Shown: positions 8,326 through 15,706 of the stretch, piece by piece | Position numbering within the stretch: the stretch's first letter is position 1 | How the letters are laid out: each line of letters opens with the position of its first letter | Origin: Woeseiaceae bacterium | Lineage (GTDB): Bacteria > Pseudomonadota > Gammaproteobacteria > Steroidobacterales > Woeseiaceae | NCBI GenBank assembly: GCA_028289545.1 | Contig: JANQPG010000025.1 | Coordinates: 1 to 35,346, forward strand | Length of the DNA: 35,346 bases | Reading direction: 5' to 3' | Translations under genes and position numbers: made by a program | Notes under the pieces: generated by a model | Databases searched by the model: none | Told to the model about the DNA's origin: nothing | Seen by the model: the letters and a program-made list of their open reading frames with translations, nothing else

Positions 8326-9242
8326 CCTCCGGCCTCGACGCGGTAGCCGCTGCGCGGGAAATGTACGGCGATCGTACCGAGTTCGGGCGTCTGCCGTTCG
8401 ATGCTGATGCCGTGCGTGTCGAGCGCGGTCAGCGTTCCCGCCACCGGATCGAAGCCGTAGTCGTCAGGCATGACCGTTACGCTGTCACCGGCCGCAAAAT
8501 TGTGGAACGGATTATCGGCAACGCCGGCCGCGGCGGCGGGCTCGGCTGCTCTTGCAGCCTCGTGGGCTGTCGCCGCGTCGATATCACTGCGTTGTCCGCG
8601 GCCGATGGTCTCCATGCGCTGTGACCAGGCGCCGATCGACGGGAACGGCGCCAGCAGTTCGCCGGCGCGCGGTATGTTGGTGTTGGCCATCCATACCGGA
8701 AAATAGGCCTGGATATCGATCCACGAGGGCGCGGTGCCGCTGAGATACGGCGTCGTCAGCACGTCGAGTTCGTCCTCCAGCAGCTGCGCCTGTGCCTGGA
8801 ACTGGGCATAGCAGTGCGGCATTTGCCCGCGTATGTCGGCAAAGTCCATGAAATTGAAAAACTTGAAGCGGTCTTCGAGGATCTCCTCCGGTATTCCTTC
8901 GTTCTCGCCCATCGACAGCCCGGCGCCGGGTTCGAAGAACGCCTTGTCCGACCAGCGCGCCAGCGCGTAAGACAGTCCTACGTGCCCGGACGGAAACAGG
9001 CTGGGTTCGGGGAAGCGGGCTTCGAGCTCGCGCGCAATCAGTGACGTATCGCAATAGATATCCGCGCCGATCTGCAGAACCGGCGCCTTGCGGTAGCCAC
9101 CCGTCAACAGCGTCAGGTCCGGCTTGGGCATGATCATCGGCACCTGGACCGACGACCACGCGAGCTGCTTGAGGCCAAACACAAGGCGGATTTTCTCCGC
9201 AAACGGGGAAGGGTCGTGATGGTGCAGGATCAATGCCGGCAT
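8322..9242 (-). CDS. Glutathione S-transferase-like protein with C-terminal extension
   Basis: 306 residues from the ATG at 9242, chosen over upstream ATGs because CGGAG lies 9-13 nt before it and the protein then begins with the GST beta-strand (MPALILHHHDPSPFAEKIR). The N-terminal thioredoxin-like domain (SPFAEKIR; KAPVLQIGADIYCDTSLIAR) and helical C-terminal domain end near residue 220. A further 80 residues start with an Ala-rich linker and form a small, probably beta-rich domain ending GYRVEAGG, which is unusual for a GST. It is coupled to maoC and diverges from the second Rieske gene. Possible roles are maleylacetoacetate-like isomerisation, thiol conjugation or reductive ether cleavage; the sequence does not decide. 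Confidence 0.85.
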   Translation of the reverse strand: MPALILHHHDPSPFAEKIRLVFGLKQLAWSSVQVPMIMPKPDLTLLTGGYRKAPVLQIGADIYCDTSLIARELEARFPEPSLFPSGHVGLSYALARWSDKAFFEPGAGLSMGENEGIPEEILEDRFKFFNFMDFADIRGQMPHCYAQFQAQAQLLEDELDVLTTPYLSGTAPSWIDIQAYFPVWMANTNIPRAGELLAPFPSIGAWSQRMETIGRGQRSDIDAATAHEAARAAEPAAAAGVADNPFHNFAAGDSVTVMPDDYGFDPVAGTLTALDTHGISIERQTPELGTIAVHFPRSGYRVEAGG

Positions 9243-9296
9243 GGGCCGCTCCGGGAATTCCGAACCGGGAGACATTAAGCCGCTGGCGTCATAAAA

Positions 9297-9340
9297 AAGC
9301 AAGCCATCCTGTTTTTTTTCTCGATACGGAGCGGTATTAT
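9297..9340 (+). promoter_or_regulatory. Degenerate operator copy and promoter of the second Rieske gene
   Basis: The 18-mer AAGCAAGCCATCCTGTTT (9297-9314) keeps 11 of the 16 arm positions of AAACAGTC-NN-GACTGTTT and has the A/T tract flanks. Its centre (9305.5) is 29.5 bp upstream of TATTAT at 9335-9340, the same distance as in the promoters at 2469 and 12839. The matching phase is the main reason to believe it. Confidence 0.5.
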
Positions 9341-9398
9341 CGTGGCCTTACCGAAAGACGGTACGGTCCGTACATTCAATCAGTCTGGAGGGCACACG

Positions 9399-10760
9399 AT
9401 GGCAGCGAAGTTTGAGTACACGAGCCCGGTCAACCCGGATGCGCCGGAAGATTCCCTGGAGGCCAAGGCGCCGTACATCGATCACGGCGTGGGCCGGGTT
9501 GCGCCGGAGCGCTACTACGATCGCGACTGGATGCACAAGGAATGGGAGCAGCTCTGGACCCGGGCCTGGCTGATTGCCGGGCCGCGCTGCGATCTCGAGG
9601 AGCCCGGCGACTATTTCACCTTCGAGCTCGGTCGCGAATCGATCATCGTTACCTTGAACGACGAGAACGAGGTTCGGGCTTTCTACAACGTGTGCCCGCA
9701 TCGCGGTAACCGTTTGGTCCTGAACGAGATGGGCTCCACGCCGCGGTTCACGTGCGCGTTTCACTCCTGGTGTTTTGACCTCGACGGTCACTGCGAAAAA
9801 ATCACCGACGAAGAGTCGTTCCGGCCCGGGGCGATCGACGGCCGGCCAACGCTCAAGTCGGTCCGGGTCGAAGAGAAGGCCGGGCTGATCTTCGTGAACC
9901 TCGATGACGATGCGCCGCCGCTCGAGGAGCGCTTCGGCTTGCCCGACGGCTACCTGGAGGCGTATCAGCTCGACAAGATGAAAACCGTGCGTCACGTCGT
10001 GAGCGAGTGGGGCTCGAACTGGAAGACCGGCGTCGATGCATTCTACGAGGTCTATCACCTGCACGCCGTGCACCCGCAGACATCGACCGTCATGGACGAC
10101 TACGGCACCCAGGTCGACGTCTATCCGCACGGTTACAGCCGCATGATTGTGCCCCTCGCGAAAAAAAGTCCGCGCGAAGACGATCAGGCGTCGGTCGATC
10201 CGGGGCTGGCTTACATGCTGTCCGAGGCGGGCATGGATCCCGAGGCTTACGACGGTGATGCCCAGACCGTGCGCAAGGACATTCAGCAGTTCAAACGCGG
10301 GCGCGCCGACCAGCTGGGTCTCGGCTGGGACGGCCTGGTCGACGGCCAGCTGACCGACAGCTGGGCGACGGGCGTATTCCCCAACGTGCAAATAGGTCTG
10401 CACCCCGAGGGTGCTTTCCTGATGCGCTTCATGCCGCATCCCGAGGATCCCGAGCGTTTCTATTACGACACGATTACCCTGTATCGCCCGGTCGACGACG
10501 AGAGCTGGAAGGTGCCGGACTGGATGGGGCTCCCCGAGGGGACCGACGTGAGCGGCGAGGTCAGGGCAGAGCGCGAGTTCGTGCCGTTTGGCGTGCAGCC
10601 GGATCTCGGTCTGGTCCTCGACCAGGATTCGGAACTGCTCCCGGTTGTGCAAAAAGGCGTCCGCTCACGCGCGTTCGAGGGGCCGATCTGGTCGGAGCAG
10701 GAGCTGAGGTTACGGCATTTTCATGCCGAACTGGATCTGTACATGGACGGCAAGAAGTAG
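9399..10760 (+). CDS. Rieske non-haem iron oxygenase, alpha subunit (2 of 3)
   Basis: 453 residues from the ATG at 9399, preceded by CTGGAGG; an in-frame ATG at 9342 would start upstream of that ribosome site. Rieske ligands are C99, H101, C119 and H122 (CPHRGNRL, CAFHSWCF). The catalytic domain has D213, H220 and H225 in EVYHLHAVH. A long insertion before the C-terminal strands (EAGMDPEAYDGD region) is shared with the third Rieske protein, which marks the two as paralogues. Single-gene transcription unit next to the convergent TetR gene. Substrate unknown. Confidence 0.93.
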   Translation: MAAKFEYTSPVNPDAPEDSLEAKAPYIDHGVGRVAPERYYDRDWMHKEWEQLWTRAWLIAGPRCDLEEPGDYFTFELGRESIIVTLNDENEVRAFYNVCPHRGNRLVLNEMGSTPRFTCAFHSWCFDLDGHCEKITDEESFRPGAIDGRPTLKSVRVEEKAGLIFVNLDDDAPPLEERFGLPDGYLEAYQLDKMKTVRHVVSEWGSNWKTGVDAFYEVYHLHAVHPQTSTVMDDYGTQVDVYPHGYSRMIVPLAKKSPREDDQASVDPGLAYMLSEAGMDPEAYDGDAQTVRKDIQQFKRGRADQLGLGWDGLVDGQLTDSWATGVFPNVQIGLHPEGAFLMRFMPHPEDPERFYYDTITLYRPVDDESWKVPDWMGLPEGTDVSGEVRAEREFVPFGVQPDLGLVLDQDSELLPVVQKGVRSRAFEGPIWSEQELRLRHFHAELDLYMDGKK

Positions 10761-10787
10761 CTGCCGGCGCCGCGGCTCGGTGAACCG

Positions 10788-10843
10788 CTAGCGAATCGAT
10801 GCGGGCGCAAGCGCAACTAGCGAATCGATGCGGGCGCAAGCGC
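10788..10843. repeat. Short tandem duplication of the tetR 3' end
   Basis: A 27-bp sequence at 10788-10814 recurs exactly at 10817-10843 (period 29 bp). The second copy is the last coding segment and stop of the TetR gene (APASIR*). The first copy lies just downstream in the convergent gap. Perfect identity suggests a recent slippage or recombination event. Confidence 0.85.
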
Positions 10844-11461
10844 CCTTAGCTGATCTTCCAGGTACTGTTTGAGTCGATCCAGGTCCGGCTGGCGCTGATG
10901 GGTCATCGAGCTGATCGCAATACCTTCCATCAGGTGCTGCACGAGGCTCAGGGCAAGGTCGAATGCAGCCTTATCCGACTGCCACTCGGGAAAGACCTCC
11001 TGGGCCGTTTTGTACCACTCCTCGTCGAACGATTTTTGCGCCGGTTGCAGGATCTTGCGCAACTCCTTGTCCGTGCGGGCGGCCACCGACAGCTCGAAGA
11101 AGGCGACAAAGATCGGGTGGGTGGCATGCGCCCAGTAGGCCTCGGTGGCGGCTTTGATGCGGTCGGTGCCTTCCGGGATCGACGTAACCGAGGTGCGGAA
11201 TGCGCGCAGCCGCCGTTCGTGGAGGTAGTCCACCGCGGCGCGGATGATGTCGAGCTTCGACGGAAAATGGTGCAGCGTCGCGCCGCGCGAGAGGCCGGCC
11301 CGCTCCGCAATTTTCATGGTTGTCGTGCGCGAGTAACCGAGCTCGACTATGCAGCGCACGGCGGCGCTCAGTATCTGATCCCTCGTCGCCGCGCTTTTCT
11401 GCGCCTGCCAGCCTTGCTCTCCGGGTCCACTGGGTTTTGCGCTGCGTTTTCCCACCGGCAT
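10817..11461 (-). CDS. TetR-family transcriptional regulator, likely repressor of the island
   Basis: 214 residues. A basic N-terminal tail precedes a TetR helix-turn-helix at about 47-66 (TTTMKIAERAGLSRGATLHHF), and an all-helical ligand/dimer domain follows to the C-terminus. It diverges from the SDR at 11634, and the gap between them holds two inverted repeats, including AAACAGTCAAGACTGCTT, which matches sites in front of the other operons. That suggests autoregulation and control of the island, released by a pathway metabolite or acyl-CoA. The protein-site link is inference from position, symmetry and family habits. Confidence 0.93.
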   Translation of the reverse strand: MPVGKRSAKPSGPGEQGWQAQKSAATRDQILSAAVRCIVELGYSRTTTMKIAERAGLSRGATLHHFPSKLDIIRAAVDYLHERRLRAFRTSVTSIPEGTDRIKAATEAYWAHATHPIFVAFFELSVAARTDKELRKILQPAQKSFDEEWYKTAQEVFPEWQSDKAAFDLALSLVQHLMEGIAISSMTHQRQPDLDRLKQYLEDQLRALAPASIR

Positions 11462-11558
11462 CTCCGCTGTCCTTTTGCCTGTTATTGTCGTCGTTCTTCT
11501 GCAGCTGGCTTAAGAGCTGCTTAGCGGCTACCGGTTAGGGTAACCGACTGGTAATAAA

Positions 11559-11580
11559 AAACAATCACTTGTGATTGAAA
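11559..11580. promoter_or_regulatory. Second inverted repeat by tetR, half-sites spaced 6 bp
   Basis: AAACAATC (11559-11566) and GATTGAAA (11573-11580) flank ACTTGT; the inner repeat CAATCAC-TT-GTGATTG is exact over 7 bp per arm. The half-sites resemble the main operator but are spaced 6 bp instead of 2. It abuts operator copy 3 and lies in the tetR/SDR divergent promoter gap. Confidence 0.5.
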
Positions 11581-11595
11581 CAGTCAAGACTGCTT
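11578..11595. promoter_or_regulatory. Operator palindrome, copy 3 (tetR/SDR divergent gap)
   Basis: AAACAGTCAAGACTGCTT matches AAACAGTC-NN-GACTGTTT except for one base in the right arm. A possible promoter for the SDR, TTGAAA (11575-11580) then 17 bp then TAGCAT (11598-11603), would have this site in its spacer, consistent with repression. Confidence 0.68.
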
Positions 11596-11633
11596 GTTAG
11601 CATCGCGACCACGTGTCGACGCGGAGCAAGACT

Positions 11634-12398
11634 ATGGCAGGCAGGGTAGCAGGGAAAGTCGCAATTGTGACGGGCGGCGCGAAAGGGCTTGGAAAAGCCG
11701 ACGCTCGGGCGCTTGCCAGCGAGGGCGCTACCGTCGTCATTACGGATGTCGATCCCGACGGGCAGAAAACCGCCGACGAGATTGCGGCCGAGACCGGCGC
11801 CACCGTGGCTTTCAAGGAGCAGGATGTCTCCGACGAACAGCGCTGGGACGACATTGTCGCCGAGGTGGAGAAGGAATTTGGCGGCGTCGACATTCTCGTC
11901 AACAATGCCGGTATCGTGATTATCGCGACGCCCGAGCAGTGCACGCTCGAACAGTTTCGGCTCCACAACGCCGTCATGAACGAAGGGGTATTCCTCGGCT
12001 GCAAGGCCGTTATGCCCGCCATGCGGCGTCGCGGCGGAGGCTCGATCATCAACATGTCCTCGGTCGCTTCGCATCTCGGTTTCCCCATCTTCTTTGCGTA
12101 CACGGCCGCCAAGGGCGCGGTTCGCGCAATGACCAAGTCCCTGGCCGTGAGCTGTCAGATGAACGGCGACAAGATCCGCGTCAATTCGGTTCACCCGGGC
12201 GCCATCGACACGCCGATGGTCAAGGCGGTCAACAAGGAGCTGGGTATGCCCGCGCCGGATCCGGAGGCCGGCGACGACCCTGTCGGTGTGGGTCGCCCCG
12301 AAGACGTGGCCGCCATGATTGTCTACCTGGCCAGCGACGAGTCCCGTTTTGTCAACGGCGCCGAACTCGTTATCGACAACGCGCTGTCCGTGCAGTGA
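11634..12398 (+). CDS. SDR-family oxidoreductase, classical NAD-type
   Basis: 254 residues from the ATG at 11634, preceded by GCGGAG at good spacing; a GTG at 11613 adds seven residues with no support. Cofactor motif TGGAKGLG (13-20), Asp after strand two (TDVD, favouring NAD), NNAG (90-93), and the triad around S143, Y156 and K160 (YTAAK). Probably oxidises a secondary alcohol or 3-hydroxyacyl intermediate. Single gene facing the ferredoxin gene, under operator copy 3. Confidence 0.92.
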   Translation: MAGRVAGKVAIVTGGAKGLGKADARALASEGATVVITDVDPDGQKTADEIAAETGATVAFKEQDVSDEQRWDDIVAEVEKEFGGVDILVNNAGIVIIATPEQCTLEQFRLHNAVMNEGVFLGCKAVMPAMRRRGGGSIINMSSVASHLGFPIFFAYTAAKGAVRAMTKSLAVSCQMNGDKIRVNSVHPGAIDTPMVKAVNKELGMPAPDPEAGDDPVGVGRPEDVAAMIVYLASDESRFVNGAELVIDNALSVQ

Positions 12399-12413
12399 CA
12401 GCCGGACGCGCGG

Positions 12414-12725
12414 CTACTCTTCCGGGCCGACTGTCAGCGTAATCCCGTCGAGTTCGGGCGTGAGCTCGATCTGACAGCTCAGGCGCGAGTTGCTCTGGCG
12501 GTTCTCGAGCGAATCCAGGAGTTCTTCCTCGTCGTCTTCGATGGCGGGCAGCCTGCCCAGCCACTCGCCGTCGACGTACACATGGCAGGTAGCACACGAG
12601 CACAGGCCGCCGCAGATCGCATCAACGCTATCGTCGAGATCGCGGATGGCCTCCATGAGCTTGAGGCCGGGCTCTCCTTCTGCTTCCTGCACCGAGCCCT
12701 CGCGGTCGGTAACGATGATTCTCAT
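12414..12725 (-). CDS. [2Fe-2S] ferredoxin, adrenodoxin/putidaredoxin type
   Basis: 103 residues. The cluster ligands follow the CX5CX2C pattern in CGGLCSCATC, with the distal Cys in SRLSCQIEL, typical of ferredoxins that feed P450s and some Rieske oxygenases. No P450 gene is in the window, so the three Rieske alpha subunits are the likely acceptors. No ferredoxin reductase is seen; it must be encoded elsewhere. It diverges from the SDR operon at 12875, with operator copy 4 between them. Confidence 0.93.
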   Translation of the reverse strand: MRIIVTDREGSVQEAEGEPGLKLMEAIRDLDDSVDAICGGLCSCATCHVYVDGEWLGRLPAIEDDEEELLDSLENRQSNSRLSCQIELTPELDGITLTVGPEE

Positions 12726-12800
12726 AGCGTGTGATCTTCCTCAGATGTCGGAGGGCGGACTGTACGACATTGGTATTCCCGAGGACTATACCTTAAAAAC

Positions 12801-12844
12801 AAACAATCATGACTGTTTTCTTTTTTCCGGCCGGAGCGTATACT
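12801..12844 (+). promoter_or_regulatory. Operator palindrome, copy 4, with promoter of the second operon
   Basis: AAACAATCATGACTGTTT (12801-12818) differs from the consensus at one base. TATACT at 12839-12844 is a good -10 box, and the distance from operator centre (12809.5) to its first base is 29.5 bp, identical to the promoter at 2469. On the minus strand, TATAGT (12790-12785) may serve the ferredoxin gene. Confidence 0.7.
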
Positions 12845-12874
12845 TCGAGGCAATAACACACCGGGAGTAGCGGG

Positions 12875-13636
12875 ATGGATCTTGGGCTGAGCGGAAAGCG
12901 CGCCATTATAACGGGTGCGTCGCGGGGTATCGGCAGGGCTATAGCCGAAACGCTCGCGGCGGAGGGTGCCAGCGTTGCGATCTGCGCCCGGGACGGCGAT
13001 GCCGTCGCGGAGGCCGTCGCCGCGATCAAGGAGTCGGGCGGTCAGGCAATGGGCAGCGCCTGTAACGTCAAGGACGCCGACGAATACAAAGCCTGGCTCG
13101 AAAAGACCGTCGAAGCACTCGGCGGCTGCGATATTTTTGTGCCGAACGTCTCCGGCGGCGGCGGCATGGACTCGGAAAAGAACTGGTGGCGCTGTTTCGA
13201 GATCGACGTGCTGCACACGGTACGCGGCTGCGAAACCCTGCTGCCGGCGCTCAAGGAATCCGGCGACGGATCCATCATCGTTATCGGCTCAACCAACGCC
13301 GTCGATTACTTCGGTGGCCCGATGGCTTACAACGCCATGAAAGCGGCGCTCATCAACTACGGCAGCCAGCTTTCCCAGTTCGTGCGCGGCGAGGGCGTTC
13401 GCGTCAATACCGTGTCGCCCGGCCCGATCTATTTTGAAGGCGGCGCCTGGGAAATGATCAAGGGCACAATGCCGAAGTTCTACGAAAGCACCGTTCGTAA
13501 GATCCCTGCCGGGCGCATGGGCTCGCCCGAGGAAGTCGCGCGGGTCGTCACGTTCCTTGCAAGTCCGGCGGCCAGTCTCGTGACCGGCACGAATCTGATT
13601 GCGGATAACGGTTACACCAAACGCGTGCAGCTCTGA
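12875..13636 (+). CDS. SDR-family oxidoreductase
   Basis: 253 residues, first gene of a seven-gene operon. Cofactor motif TGASRGIG (13-20), catalytic S139 (IGSTN), Y152 and K156 (YNAMK). The structural NNAG motif is replaced by PNVSGGGG (90-97), seen in some SDRs of aromatic or terpenoid catabolism. CGGGAGTAGCGGG gives a ribosome site before the ATG. Probably a secondary-alcohol or 3-hydroxyacyl dehydrogenase; substrate unknown. The ThuA-like gene begins 4 nt after its stop. Confidence 0.92.
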   Translation: MDLGLSGKRAIITGASRGIGRAIAETLAAEGASVAICARDGDAVAEAVAAIKESGGQAMGSACNVKDADEYKAWLEKTVEALGGCDIFVPNVSGGGGMDSEKNWWRCFEIDVLHTVRGCETLLPALKESGDGSIIVIGSTNAVDYFGGPMAYNAMKAALINYGSQLSQFVRGEGVRVNTVSPGPIYFEGGAWEMIKGTMPKFYESTVRKIPAGRMGSPEEVARVVTFLASPAASLVTGTNLIADNGYTKRVQL

Positions 13637-13640
13637 CGGG

Positions 13641-14396
13641 ATGTCCGGCCGGCGCGACATACTGTTGATCTGTGGCGGCAAGTACCACGACATCGACTTT
13701 GCGCGCCTCGAATTGCTGAAGCTCCTGGCCGAGGACGAGCGCAATCGTGTCAGCCTGCGGGTGGACTACAGCGACGTGGCGGCACTCGAGAGCGCGGACG
13801 CGCTGATTACCTACACGTGCGAGCTGCTGCCGACGGAACCCGAGCAGGACGCGCTGGCGGCCTTCTTGAACGCCGGCAAACGGTGGTTTGCGCTACACGG
13901 AACCAACTCGCGACTCAAATATGTGAAAGGAACGGGCTGGACCGCGCCGAACGATGCGCCGCGGTTCATGGAGATGCTGGGCAGCCAGTTTGTGGCCCAC
14001 CCGCCGATCCAGCCGTTCACCGTCCGCGCCAGCAGTGAGCACCCGTTGGTTGCGGGTATCGAACCGTTCGAAGCGGATGACGAAATCTATCTCTGCCACT
14101 TTTTTGGCGACCATGAGCGCTTGCTGGAAACCGAGTTCTCCGGTACGGCCGACGGCTTCGAGGTTTCCGACTGGCGCAACAACGGCATCGTGCCCGTGAT
14201 GTATCTCAGATCCTGGGGAGAGGGCGAGGTGCTGTACCTCAATCTGGGCCACGCCCGCGGTCGCTACGACATGCAGCCTTTGATGGACGAATATCCCGAG
14301 GTGGAGCGCGGCAGCTGGAAACAGCCCGCGTTCTACGAGCTGTTGCGGCGCGGCATACGCTGGTCGCTGAACGAACCGCTGGAGCAGGCCGCATGA
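13641..14396 (+). CDS. ThuA-like (glutamine-amidotransferase-fold) protein
   Basis: 251 residues. The ThuA fold is recognised from the N-terminal strand (RDILLICGGKYHD), the segment FALHGTNSRLKY, and the HPLVAGIEPFEADDEIYLCHF and MYLRSWGEGEVLYLNLGH stretches. ThuA domains occur in sugar utilisation proteins and in several oxidative catabolic operons; the chemistry is often unknown. It lies 4 nt after an SDR and overlaps the third Rieske gene by 4 nt (ATGA), so it is translationally coupled to oxygenase expression. Start chosen at the ATG after the SDR stop. Confidence 0.82.
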   Translation: MSGRRDILLICGGKYHDIDFARLELLKLLAEDERNRVSLRVDYSDVAALESADALITYTCELLPTEPEQDALAAFLNAGKRWFALHGTNSRLKYVKGTGWTAPNDAPRFMEMLGSQFVAHPPIQPFTVRASSEHPLVAGIEPFEADDEIYLCHFFGDHERLLETEFSGTADGFEVSDWRNNGIVPVMYLRSWGEGEVLYLNLGHARGRYDMQPLMDEYPEVERGSWKQPAFYELLRRGIRWSLNEPLEQAA

Positions 14397-15697
14397 GTAA
14401 CGACATCGACAGTGCGGCGGGACAAGGTACGCCGCTGGAAAAAGCGCCCGATCCCGATCTTGGCAACGAGATCATCGCGAAGCAACGCTACACGGACGTC
14501 GAGTTCATGCGCCGCGAATGGGAAACCATCTGGACCAAAGTCTGGCTGGTCGGCTGCCTCGAGCGCGATCTCGACGAGCCCGGCGCGTACTGCGCCACTG
14601 AGATCGGCAGCGAATCGGTGCTGCTCGTGCGCCAGGACGACGGCGGCATCAAGGCGTTCTACAACGTCTGCCAGCATCGCGGCAACCGTCTTCGCGATCG
14701 CGGCCTCGGCCACGCCGATACCTTCAAGTGCGCGTATCACCACTGGGAATACAAGCTCGACGGTTCGTTCGAAAACATTCCCGATCTCGAGACGTTTCCG
14801 CAGGGCGGTCCGTGCACGGGGCTCGAGCAGATTCCCTGCGATGTGTGGAACGGCTGGGTTTGGTTCAGCCTCAACCCCGACGTCGAGCCGCTGGCGGAAT
14901 ACCTGAACGTCATCCCGCAGCACCTCGAGCCGTACAACATGTCGCGCATGGCGATGACGCGAGACATTACGGTGGAATGGGACTGCAACTGGAAGGCGTC
15001 CGTCGATGCCTTCAACGAGTCCTATCACGTGCAGGGTATTCACCCTCAGCTGTTATGGCATCTCGACGATCTGAACCTGCAGATCGACTGCTACGACAAG
15101 CACAATCGCTACCTCATCAAGTTCGCGACCTTGAGCCCGCGCGTGAAAGTGCCGCCCGCCATTCCGGAGGGCATCAAGGCCGTCATGAAGCAGGCCGGCA
15201 TGGACCCCGCGGACTACGACGGCCGGGTCAACGAGATCCGCGAAGATGTGCAGCGATACAAGCGCGAACACGGTCACGAGCAGGGGCGCGACTATTCGCG
15301 TCTACACGATGCGCAGCTGACCGACGACTATCACTACATGATCTTTCCGAACGTCACGCTCAACGTGCACGCGGACGACTACTGGCTGTTCCGGCAGCGC
15401 CCGCACCCAAGCGATCCCAACAAGATGTTCTTCGACATCTGGACGTTCGAACTCGTGCCGGAGGGCGACGAGTGGCCGGAACGCCCCGAACATCAGCAAT
15501 TCAAGCATGGCGAGAAGAGCATTGGCCTCGTGCTCGATCAGGATGCGCACAACCTGCCGGGCGTGCAGGACGGCATGAACAGCCGCGGGTACCGCGGACT
15601 GTGGCTGGGCAACCAGGAGCTGCGTATCCGGCACTTCCACAAAACCATCGACGACTATATTTACGGTCCCGGGAAAAAACCCGCGGACGCGCTTTGA
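14393..15697 (+). CDS. Rieske non-haem iron oxygenase, alpha subunit (3 of 3)
   Basis: 434 residues. Rieske ligands C93, H95, C113 and H116 (CQHRGNRL, CAYHHWEY); D205, H212 and H217 in the catalytic domain (ESYHVQGIHPQ). It shares with the Rieske protein at 9399 the insertion KQAGMDPADYDGRVNEIREDV and the C-terminal GLVLDQDAHNLPGVQ/NQELRIRHFH pattern, so they are paralogues with perhaps sequential or alternative substrates. It sits between a ThuA-like gene and acetoin-dehydrogenase-like genes in one operon. No beta subunit. Confidence 0.93.
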   Translation: MSNDIDSAAGQGTPLEKAPDPDLGNEIIAKQRYTDVEFMRREWETIWTKVWLVGCLERDLDEPGAYCATEIGSESVLLVRQDDGGIKAFYNVCQHRGNRLRDRGLGHADTFKCAYHHWEYKLDGSFENIPDLETFPQGGPCTGLEQIPCDVWNGWVWFSLNPDVEPLAEYLNVIPQHLEPYNMSRMAMTRDITVEWDCNWKASVDAFNESYHVQGIHPQLLWHLDDLNLQIDCYDKHNRYLIKFATLSPRVKVPPAIPEGIKAVMKQAGMDPADYDGRVNEIREDVQRYKREHGHEQGRDYSRLHDAQLTDDYHYMIFPNVTLNVHADDYWLFRQRPHPSDPNKMFFDIWTFELVPEGDEWPERPEHQQFKHGEKSIGLVLDQDAHNLPGVQDGMNSRGYRGLWLGNQELRIRHFHKTIDDYIYGPGKKPADAL

Positions 15698-15706
15698 GGA
15701 AAAGCA

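Noticed and set aside
2527..10760. Classical steroid degradation cluster
   Set aside because: Ltp/DUF35, MaoC and ACAD genes invite it, but the ring-opening genes (KshB, HsaC-type extradiol enzyme, ketosteroid dehydrogenase) are absent from the window, so the substrate is left open.
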